Shown here: positions 23,222-35,200 of the stretch, piece by piece
How the letters are laid out: each line of letters starts with the position of its first letter
Numbering within the stretch: the first letter of the stretch is position 1
Assembly: GCA_033557835.1 (NCBI GenBank)
Contig: JAWQRO010000103.1
Location: 1-57,872, forward strand
Source of the DNA: Helochares maculicollis
Lineage: Eukaryota; Arthropoda; Insecta; Coleoptera; Hydrophilidae
Reading direction: 5' to 3'
Length of the DNA stretch: 57,872 bases
Notes under the pieces: model-generated
The model's database searches: none
What the model saw: only the letters and a program-made list of their open reading frames with translations
What the model was told of the DNA's origin: nothing
Translations under genes and position numbers: made by a program

Positions 23222-26200
23222 CTGCAAAATAAAAAATTCAAATAAGTTTATGAGCGGTTGGAACGCTAGTATTTAATGTAGTCGCTAGCTATGCAATGAA
23301 GTGTTTTTGAGGGTATGTCGAAATTTTTTTCTTCATTTTTAATGAGGTCATTTAAGAACGTTTAATCTATTTTGTAAATAACTACAAACATCCCTTGCAT
23401 GGATAACTTATTATTAGTTAATTTAGGGGCTTACATTTGAGGAGCAAACTTTCAAAATATGTAGTGTCCATATTTCACAGTTTGCAATATAGTGACTCTA
23501 AGTAGATATTGCCATATAAACAAAGATAGTATGTGAGTAAACTAGCTGTTTTTATTTCGGTTATTGCTAAACCAATACTATTACTAACACTTATTATTTT
23601 TACGCAAAAGAAATGGACAAAGTATCATCATCTTAATTCGAACAAAATGCTGATATGGCAAGTATATATTGAAATTTGTGTTTTTAGATAAAGTTCATCA
23701 CTTGCAAATTTAAAATGTGCATCCTGTTTTACATCTCAGTAAAAATATGATCAGTCCAGTTGATTATTTCAACATACCCCCTGGCATGAAATGGAAAACA
23801 AAGCAAATTGTATGTACACCTACGTGCAAGTTACTCACCAAATATTTTAATCATGATGCGTGAAACAAAAGAAAAATATGCACGAGATTCGAATGATTTA
23901 ATGGCTATATTCTTTACACTAGAGTCGGCAATATTGAGATAGTTCAGGATGTGTAAAAAAATTTGTGCTGTTAAAAAAAATGCTTAACGACTATCTCAAT
24001 AGTGCACATTGCAAAAAATTTACTTAAGTGCATTTCCAGTCAAATAGCCCCAGTAATGGCTTGAATATAATTTCCTATGGCCTTTTCACCGTTTAATCCA
24101 ACGATTACGAGGCTCTTTTCAAAAATATTCCATGAGATTAGGAAAGCTTTATTCCATTTGGAAAATAATGAGCTTCGAGCTATTTTAAATACATTGGCAC
24201 AGCGTCTTAATATAATAAGTGGTTACAAAAATATGTTTGCAAAACACTTAATACTGACGGAATAGAATATATATACTTCTACTTAAATACTCATAATACT
24301 ATATTTGTTTAAATAATACTGTCACAGTAAAGACTTCTTTACATAAATGTGTGGACTTGAAAAAGAGCGCAATAAGTTTTAAAGAAACAATAAAACTTCT
24401 AATCTGTTCCATCCAAATGTAGTTTTAAAAATTATCCAAAGAAATTTACATATACCTTGTATACAATGAACTTTTATATCAGGAATAAGCTTCATGTTGT
24501 AAGGCTGTTTCAGCTTATATAAAAGGAAAGCAAATCATGAAATTTTGTACATTATTCTTAAGTCTGCACTAAGCATTAACATTAGTAGTTAATAGCTGCG
24601 TTAAAAAAATATACTGTGTCCGCCTCTTTTAGATGGTGCTTTTACGATACTCGAATTATTATATTCTTGTAAAATCAAATTAGCAACACCAAGAGAACAA
24701 TTGCCAAAAACGTTCCAAGCAAGTCTCAGTGGAGTCAAAACTTGTTTTGTTTCCAAAATAAAATCTCATTCAAAATTAATCAAGAAAATAATTCCACACA
24801 TATGTAAAGAACATATCAAAATTCATAATTTCACTTTAATGTGTATAAAATGGACTGATTATCTAGAGGTAACATTATTATAATCTAATGTTAGCGCTCT
24901 CACCTCTTCCCCTACTGTACTCGGGTACATTCTCGTCGGCTGAAATGCATTTTTTTCCAACGAAAACTGGTCTTCTGTTGTTTTCCGGTACACTGGGTTA
25001 TCAAAGTTCATTGATGTCATATTGCGATGCAAGTACTGCCTGTAGATCAAGTAAGCAACCTAAAACACAAAATCATCAATCACAACACTTTTTCAAACCA
25101 AATCCAAAATTCAACGCATTTATAACTAATTATATTAAGTTGAAACTTATACAGATGATTTGTTCCTGCTACTGAATATATCAAGCTCGAAATAAATTTG
25201 TGACTCACCCCTGCACCTATACTTGTAACAATCGCTATTATAACAATAGATATAATAGCAACTATTCCTGAATCCGATTCGTCAGGCAATGGTTTGGTGG
25301 GGAATGTCTTGTTAGAAGAACCTGCAAAAGGAGAATCTATGCGTTAAAACCAAAATTTATGTTTTCCACAACAAGTCTTGTTAATTTCACTACCACCTTC
25401 AGGAAAGAAGAAATTAATAAAGCAGAGCTCGTATGTCAAGCTATTTTTCTGTTACCTTTAAGTCAATTAATACATTACAGGAATTTGCTCATAGGCAACG
25501 AGTGAAAAATAAGTAAAAGAGGAAGAACCCTAATGAATATCAAATTCGAAACAAAGGTATAAAGCTAACTAAAAAGCATTAAACAAAAGTAAGTGTAAAT
25601 TAACAAAAAAAATGTGAAGTCAGGGTAAACAAAGCTCAAGGAAAACTAAATTAGACTAGCTGCATTCTGTACTCACTCGTTGTAACCTCATGTTCTACAG
25701 TTATATTTTTATGTATGACGCTAATTGGAGTTGTAGACTTTTCTGTTAAAAATAAAAAAGGGAAAAAATAAATAGGGCTAAATAAGAAAGAAACAAACTA
25801 AAAAGAATTTAAAAACTAAACTAAAAGTACCTATATACAATTTCATAGGCGAGACTTACCATCTTGGACACACGTTAACCCATCGGGCAGCATCCTTAAA
25901 TTTTCAGGACACGCACAACTTATTAGCGGTGATCTCTCGTTTATTTTTGGAGCTGGCAAACACAAATGTGAGCAATGCCCATTTACGGCCTGGCAGTGAT
26001 TTTCTCCATCCGGTTGACGATATGGGTGATATACATGAATCACCATAGGATTTTGAATCTGAAATAAAAATGAAAAATCATAACAGACTCAATAAGCATA
26101 GAAAAAACGCAAACAGTAAAATAAGAATTTACCATTTCAGTTGCTGTCACATGCTGCACATCTTTTCCAGTAAACTTGTTAGCTTTATAAACAGCTGCCT

Positions 26201-29200
26201 TATCCCAATCAGTCCAATAAACCCAATCTTCAAAGGTTGTTATCGAAAACGGATGCCTTAGAGAATCTGGCGAGAACAGCACGACACGCCTTGCTCGTCC
26301 ATTGTAATCACAGGACGATATAACATTAAGTTTAGCATCAACCCAATAGACCCGCTTTTTGACCAAATCCAAAGTAAGTCCATTCGGCCATTTAACTTCA
26401 TAAGACACTATCGTTTGCCTGTGGGAACCGTCCATTCCAGCCCTTTCAATCTTAGGGTCACTTCCCCAGTCTGTCCAGAACATCCAGCCTTCCATTGGGT
26501 TCAAAGCGATAGCTCTTGGTTCTTCAAGCTCATCCTTAATCAGTACCTTCCTCATCTGGCCTTCAAAGTTAGCCAATTCAATGGTATTTTTTCCTGTGTC
26601 GGTCCAGTAAATATGGTTATAAATCCAATCAACGGCCAAACCATCAGACGTGGTAAGATCATTATTGATGACAATCGAACGATCATTTCCTTCATCTATA
26701 GGTGCCTTATAAATTTTCTTATCTGTTACATCACTCCAGAAAATCATGCCCGTCCTAAAAACGAAATCTAGGGCAGTAGCTGAGTTTGTTTCATTGACAA
26801 TGCTGGTCATCTCATGGTGATCCAGAGATATCTTTCGGATGTCTCTGCGACGAGCGAATAACAAAGAAGCATGACCTTCAGTTGCCTTGCACTTGGTCAA
26901 ATCTCGAGGGTCTCTCATATAGCCCTTTTCACACTCGCATTTAAATGTACCCTTATCGTTTACGCACAACTGGGAGCAGCTTCCAGGGATTTCGCATTCA
27001 TTAATATCTTTACAAGTACGATTATCTACTAACTTATATCCGTGATTGCAGTCGCAATAAAAACCAGCTGGAGTGTCCACACACTTTTGGGAGCACCCTC
27101 CATTATTTTCTCGGCATTCGTTTTTGCCACATTTATCGCCAGGCTCATCTTCCCAAGCAGGACAATCCGGATGACCATCGCACACCTTTTCAAAAGGGAT
27201 ACAAGTGCCTCCTCCGCATTCGTATTGGGTTTTTTTGTCACAAACAGTTGCTGGCGTCCCGCAATCGACTTCATCACTCCCATCTGCACATTCGGCATGG
27301 CCAGAACAATGCAGATGACCGGAAATACAAGACCTATCTTTACATTGGAATTGGTCGGGTCTGCAAGTTATGTTCTGGCAGTGCTGCGGAGACTCATCCA
27401 GCCCATCCGGGCAATCCTTCGTACCATCGCACTTCCAGGCCTTGTGAATACAAGTCATGTGATCCCCACATTCGAATTCTTGGGCAAAACAGACAGAGAC
27501 GGGATTCGCTGGTTTAGGGCAGCCTTGTTCATCTTTGCCGTCTGCACAATCGTAGTCTCCGTCACATCGCCACTTTTTAGTGATGCAGTAACTTGCTGTG
27601 CACTGGAACTCCGTTTCTGGAGAGCAAGATTTTTCTGGACAATCCTTTTCGTCGGAGTTGTCGCCACAGTCGTTGTCCAAGTCGCAGACCCACCGCTTCT
27701 GGATACATTTTCCGTTTCCGCAGGTGAACTCATCTGATCGACATGTCTCATCTGTAAACAGTGAACATTTAGAATTTAGAAATTTGCATTGAGCAAAAAA
27801 TATTGGGTGGATTACTTAGTTTTTTGGATTTTGTAAGAGAAGGCGCAAGTTTTCTTCGAAACGTTCTTTAACAATAATACCGACGGCTCGAAATTTCGCA
27901 TTTAAATTTAGTGTTATTATTCGTGAATGTGTAAACAATACATTTTTAATCCAGTCAAACATATCAAATCAGCATCATTTGCGAGAAGTATTACTTTTTT
28001 GCTTTGATCAAAAGAAAAAACTGCTGAGTCTTCTTTTTGAAACTAAGCAACAACTTAGCAAACTCAGCATACCCCAGCTCAACAGACTTGCGAAATCTGG
28101 TTTAAACGATTCAAAAGTGTCGATTTTGATGTCAATAACATAGCACGTTTTGGTCAACCGAAAAAATTCGAAGATGGAGAATTCGAAGCATTGTTGATAG
28201 AAAACTTTAACCATTCAAAAATGGTTTGCAATTCTTTGCTTATAAGACACGTAAAAAGCATGGGTTCATCCAGGAGAATCATCCACGTCAACAGCAAAAC
28301 GAAATATTAATGAGAAGTAAGATTATGTTGTACTTTTGGTGGGATCAAAAAGAAGTGGTGCACTATGAGCTGCTAAAACCGTACGAAACTATTACTGCTG
28401 AACGTTACCAACAAATATTGATAGATCAGAGCCATGTGTTAAACGAAAAACTTCCTATTATAGCCAACAAACAGCGTAAAGTGATTTTTCTACACGACAA
28501 TGCTGGATCACATGTCGCGAAACAGGTAAAAGTTGGAAGCACTTAGATGGGAAATTTTACCGCATGCTCCCTATTCACCGGATCGTGCACCATCAGATTA
28601 CTTTTTGTTCCGAGCGATGTAAAGTGCTCTTTAAGACCAGCACTTCAGAAACCACAAAATAGTTCGAAGAATGGAACGCATCCAACGACAAATAATCTTT
28701 TTTTTTATAAAAAAATGACAGTATCAGTAGTATAACAATTTAGCAAGAAATGTGAAGAATGTTGCTGTATAACAACAGACATCCTCTGTGCTCATATGAA
28801 ATACTTTCATTCAGTCTAGTGCATTTTTCTTAGTTCTCTTCAGATTTTTGAATTATCATTTACAGGTCAAAATGCAGGACTAATATTGTACAAGCATTGA
28901 GAATTAGAGAGCTCTTACAGATGCAGTTTAACTTGTTTATTTAAAGACAATACATTATGATAACATTTTAAATTGCATTTTAAATACTACATTAAAATGC
29001 ATATAATAGGCAGAAGATAAAAGTCGTTAAAATTTATTCAATTAAGTGTAGTTTAGACTGGAATTACAAAGCTAAAAGACATGCAACACATGACAATAAA
29101 ATATTTTAGTTCGATTCCAGAATTATAAATATGTTTTTATTAAATAATTGTATAAACTAGCTAGTATTTTTTACTAGGCATGTATGTGTAAGATTATGTT

Positions 29201-32200
29201 AAGTGATGATACTCCATATTTTTTATTTGGTACACTTTTAAGAGAATTGTTTCAAATAATGTGCTAAGCTGTGACGTGAATTTAATTTATTATTCTGTGC
29301 AATGTAGTATTATTGCACCTTGAGTCAGTGAATTACTTGAGTGGTACAATTTATGGGGTGCTCGTTATAAAGTGTTTTATCAATTATTTGTTTTAAGCAA
29401 CAAAATACTTCAATTTACATACAATATTCATATACGCTGTGATTTTGTAAGTATTGTAATAGGCAGCCATGGATTAGCAAAGGTTTTGAATTTAAGCTGT
29501 CAGTTAGTTTGCGTCATTGCATCTATCGCCTCGCGAATTTCCTAAAAAACCGAAAATTGTCTCGTCCCAGGCCGTAAATAGTGTTGAAACGGGTAGATAA
29601 ACACCTTGTCGATCTTTAAGTGTGCCATTTTTGGTCGCGCAGTCTAAATTTGGCTCAAAATACCGTAAAATTTAATCAAATTTGTGCTTGTTGTGTGTGC
29701 GGCCATTTTGCGATTAAGTGGGACCCTTACGAAAATCATTATGGTTGCAGTTGGCGACGGCTGCTAAGCACAATCAGGGTGAGTACTTATAAGGTTAACG
29801 TATAAGCTTAAGTGATGATTGTCAACAATTCCATTAAAAAAAATAGATTTTCAATTACGCTAACTTTCGCCTACTTCGCATGAATTTTTGAATGTACACA
29901 TTTTGTGTACGTTCTAACGTATGACTGCATGCTACTAAGCATTTTGCTCCTAATGTTTACGTCAATATTATTTTAAAATTTCATGTTTTATGATTACTTG
30001 CGCTAGATTGATTATGAATCAAACTGAAAAATATTAATTCGAGTTCTTTTTTTATAATCTAGTAGGGGTATTGAAATGTTAGCACTTTGCCAACTATGAC
30101 TTTTAATAAGTAAGCTGATTCCTTACATTTCATAGTCATGGCAAAGCGAGATTTTTAAATTCAGTTATGTTCTCAGATTATGCACGATTAATTCGCTTTG
30201 ATTATTTGTAAAAGGCTTGGTTCGAGTTTATCAGTGTGCACAAACTACAAGATTTTTTCGTTTTTCGCTTGCTTTGCCAATAATTTTGAGTATTTTTTGT
30301 GTCAAACGTATATAGGTAATTAATATTGTTTTTTCAGAATATCTGTGTAGCGTTTATTTTACGAAAATATCAGTATTTACTAACACGACTAGTTCCCATA
30401 ATTCTTAAGGTTTTTCTTCGAAGACTTGTACATAATTTTCTTCTGTTATTAATAATTTAGATTTTTTCAAAATTTCATTTATTGACATAGTAACTCGCAA
30501 AATCAATTGCCACATTTTGGTATTTCCATGATTTAGTTTGTTCAATAAATTTCACAGTATTTTTCAAGATCTATTTTCATGTATACAACAATGGTAAAGC
30601 CTCAAAAGTTTACCAATGTTTTTGGGAGTTGTTTTCGAACTTAAATCGTAAGATTCGTTTCGATATTTTATAGAGTTTTGATGATATTTAGTTCAAGAAG
30701 TTTTGTCAAATAATTCAGTATTTACTACCACGGTTAATCCTCAAAATTTATACCAGTTATTATTTCTTATCAGTCTTTGACGAGTTTTGCCACAGTTAGG
30801 ATCAGAATTAATCCTCAAGATTTATTTAATAGGTAATTTTTCAAATTTATTATTTTCATTTGCCATATCTAACATGATACAGGGAAGAAAGAGAGATCAT
30901 AAAAACTCGATTTCGAGGTTTTCACAAATTGTGAGGGCTCCTAGATTTGGCAAACGGCCATTATCTTTTGAGACATGTAGTACTACCGGAAATACGTATT
31001 GACTCGATGAGTTTTCAAATTTTTTTAAGTAACCTAGCCTATAAAGTTGAGCAATGGAGTATTGGGTAGAGTTTGTATGACAGAAAGTTCAATAAAAGAA
31101 AACAATAATACCTGCGAGTTGGTATTATAATTCTGTAATATTATTAATCTTGTAGGAAAATTTATTTATTTTTACATTCCCGCATTACTATACGAAGTAT
31201 AGTAAAGGAAAGGTATTGGAATCGTGAAAAAAATCGACCTCGAGATTTTGACGGATCTCCAGGTTTTGAGTGCCCTTGAATCCATTTTGACCATTTTTGG
31301 CATGCTGTCTCTGTGTGTTTGTAAACACGATAGCGATCAGACCGTTTGAGCTGGAGCAATGAAATTTGGTGTACGGCCATTATCGCAAAAGCTTAGACCC
31401 ATATCAACTTTTGAGGCATGTAGGACTACCGGAAGTACCAGTTTACCCACACAGTTTTGAAATATTTTCAAGTAAAGTAGCCTTTAAAATTAAGCTATCC
31501 AATTGGCATTTCGTACACATCTTTATTATTACAAAAAACTTGCAGATACAAACTTTTAACATGATCGGGGCTCCAGAAGTGCTATTTTTATAATTTTAAA
31601 AATCCCAATTTTAGTAGGCTTTGGAATAAAAAATTTTACAAAAATGTTACACAAATGCTAAACATGGGCAATTTAGCAATATCAAATAGTTCCGTGTCAA
31701 TTTGAAAACCGGAAGTGGGGCTTTACCGCCATAAATTTAATTTTTTAGTTATGAATTTATATTTTAAAATTGGACCCTTCGTTTAGTTATGAATTCACAT
31801 TTTAAAACTCGAGGCTTCGCCAAGCGTTCCATATTGCAGACTAGTTAAGAGTTTATATATTTTTAAATACAAAGTAATGTACATTAGATAAAGAAATATT
31901 AAAAATATTCCGTCCATCGTCGGATTATAAAAATATTCCGACGATATATACGTACTGAAAAAGAATATATTAATGTGTTGAATATAGACATTGACGTTAG
32001 TGATAATGATGAATATTAAATCTTTTGCTTTTAGTTTTGAAGCGCATGTAAGTCATTGTAGTATTATTATTATTAATCGCAGGTACTTTTATGTTGTACA
32101 TATATTTATACGGGAATGTTGAGTTGAGACAATCTAGATTTGTTTATATTGGTGTTGATATTATATATACGGCTTCATTCTGCTAATTGTTCCGGTATAT

Positions 32201-35200
32201 AAAAATCCAGAACTCTCCTTTATCTATAGCCTATTAATCATATGATTCAATTAGTGATTATTTTCATGATTGGAAAAAGTTGGCACTTTAATGGTATGGA
32301 CATTATAGCAATAGCAAAGGGCCACGAAAGTTCATCTCACTTTTACTATATCTATAATGATCCATCCGCTTTGTTTGAAACTCAATTATTTCATCTGATA
32401 TAAACTTTTACCTAATTACGCATGTTCACAACTGTTAAGAGCTTTATTAATAATTAATGGCCAATAATTTGTTTTCGTAATCAATTGTGCCACAAATTCT
32501 ACTACAATACTGATAATAATGACCATTGAGTCAAAATGCTTCTGGCGTAAGAGCAGTGGCGTGATGACATTCAGCAGACTCAACTACCCCCGACCGAGTA
32601 ACTAGTCTCCAATCATCGGCGTAGTGTTATAATAAAAAAAATAATTAGTTAATCCAGTACAACTTATTTATTGATGAGCTCATAATATAAATCTAAGTTT
32701 TTGAAGTCTGTACCGCCTAATACGATTAATGTATTGCAATGAGATACGAATTCTTTACTATATAAGATTACATTTATTGTTGAGTATCTAATCCTGCCCA
32801 ATATACTACTTCAATAAGATTTATCTCTTGCATTAAGTTCAAACCTCTTTTAGACATAGCTCCTACGGTTAGAATAATTCAGTCGTCAATAGTAGTTCTC
32901 ATTAAAGCTCCAATTCCCTCATATCTCCCTTGTTCGGTAATCTATTGACTGTCGCATGTGCTATTTATTATATGAAAATCTATCTCAAAATATCTTTTTC
33001 GAAGGAAATAATTTTTTTCCAATCTAACACAAAATTGTAGAACTCCATTTTAAATCAGATCAAACCGACAAAACATAACGACAGCGGCAAAAAGTAGACC
33101 AAAAATCATCGTTATTAAATAAAAAATCTATTCTAAATAAACCATACCTAAAGGGGCAGAGCTAAGGACAACTTCAAAATTTTACTTACTGCAGGCTTTT
33201 TCATCACTGCCATCGGAGCAATCTGGGTTATCATCACACATCCATGTCAGAGGCACACATTCACCTGGAGCTGACCGGCAGGTGAATTCATCGGCTCCGC
33301 AAACCTTTTGTCCTAAGAACCCAATGTATATGTTTTAATTCCTAATTTATTACCATTGCCATTAAAAGGCAGTAAGTACTTACGACATGTTTGTTCATCT
33401 TCATCGCTTCCATCAACGCAGTCTTTCTCGTTATCACATTGCCAGTGAGATGGAATACATCTTCCATTGCTACACCGGAATTCGTTCTTGTTACAGGAAA
33501 CGTTCTCTGCAAAAAAAAACGCATTAAATTTTGGCTAGTTTTATGACTATTTGTTGGACATCAGAAGTCCTTTTGTTTTATGAAATCTTCGGCCCAATGA
33601 CAATGTTTATTTTTTAGCCGCAATTTCCACCGTGTAATTTTCGTTGAAGTTATGATGTCATTTTAATGCATTTTATTGTCATGGACCATTGGCTTCGCGC
33701 AGTCGTGATCTAGGTAGTGTATCGTATACTTTTCATGAAGGCCGCGTAATTAGTTTTATAGTGTGCATGCTCATTTTATAGGCGTATGCTCAACATTATA
33801 GAACTGCAATAAATCCAACTTAATCTCTATCAATGTTTCCTTCACACATCTTTGAAGTTACGATAGTTGCATTTATAATTACTTAATAATACTTCCTATA
33901 ATAATATCCTTACGGTACAATTATATCGTTGCTAAAGCTGGAAACGGGTCAATAGAATTTCAAATTGAAATCCGATTTTTAACTTTCTCACTAGAAATAC
34001 AGAAATGGATCAAAACGGAACTGAGTTGGTAGTACCCATGTCGTACCAAAATTAGAACCATTACAAACTGCACCCGCCTAACAGTTCCAGACAGCTTATT
34101 TTTCAACCTATTAACAAGAAGTTTTCTTTCAACAATGACCTTATTTCCTGGCAATTGGTAGCAAAACAAAAGCTGCATATACATTTTAAGCAGCAATCAC
34201 AGGCAACCGACGCGAGAAATAAATATTTTTCAAAATTTTAACCGGTTCTTTATCAAATTTACTTTATTGTTGTGCAGAATAAACCGTTCGATTACTTTTA
34301 TCAAACGAAAGTCATTGTACTATGAAAATTAATGTATTTTTTCTTGTTTCAATTAATGCAAGTTAATTTCTCTCGAATGTATTATTTAATAAACTATGTA
34401 TCTATTTTGCATTTTATATGCAAATGTATTCATTCAACTAAAATTACTGTGGTTAGAGTTGTGTTAGGCAATGTGGCGCTTGTATACGTAATGAAGCAAA
34501 TAAACTATTCACTTCGACAGAGCCTTAGCAATAATTTCCTAAGGTGTTCCTTTTCCTCAATATGATACTATTTTCCTGCAATTAATTTTTTATTCTCATT
34601 ACTATCATTATTTTATTGTCAACTCCTGTTTGGGCAACATGTAATAAACCGTTGTATAATTTTATTTACAGCCTTTATATCACATTTTTCGCGATTCTAA
34701 TAATAAAACAAATAGCTATCTATGTAGAGCACACAGCTATGTCACACATCCCGATGTTCGCAATAGAGGAATTGATAACATTTTTTTATTGTCTAATATC
34801 TAAGTTGAAGAAACCTGATTTTTTATTTGTTTTCCTTAAATTTTGCGTTGTAATTTTCGGGAGGGCCAAAGTCTTAAAAAGAATTAAATTTTTTTTACTT
34901 ACGTAGGTTTGGAGCGCTTATAGTAGCATCCAAAGAGCACGTCTGGCCCAAAAATAGAAAAACGAAAAAAACTATGCCGAAAACTGTTAATCGCGCCATC
35001 ACTCGTAATAAACGTTACTGAAGGTGTTAAAGTCAAACGCAACACTCAGCACTTTAATCTCATCGAACTTGAGAATGCTGTGATTTGTTCAGCACTTCGC
35101 AATATCTGTTTCAGGGTATGAACTGTTTAAATTATCAATTTCGCTCATATTTATATACTCTGTTTCAGAATAACCTCAAATGGACATTGCTCCGTATTTT

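Larger units (their letters stand above)
28771..33189. other. Rest of the LpR 5.4-kb intron
   Basis: It is mostly AT-rich sequence. Around 29440-29790 the base composition is more balanced and looks like a promoter plus first exon on the + strand. Family A sequence fills about 30890-32140. From 32150 to 33180 I see nothing recognisable. Confidence 0.5.

Noticed and set aside
27042..27737. Long + strand open frame of 231 codons
   Set aside because: It is the antisense shadow of the LpR LDLa repeats; cysteine-rich codons on the - strand leave the complement free of stops.
31186..31204. Resemblance of the palindrome to a loxP arm (TATACGAAGT)
   Set aside because: The overlap is about ten bases, the spacer is 3 nt instead of 8, and no recombinase context exists; this is coincidence.
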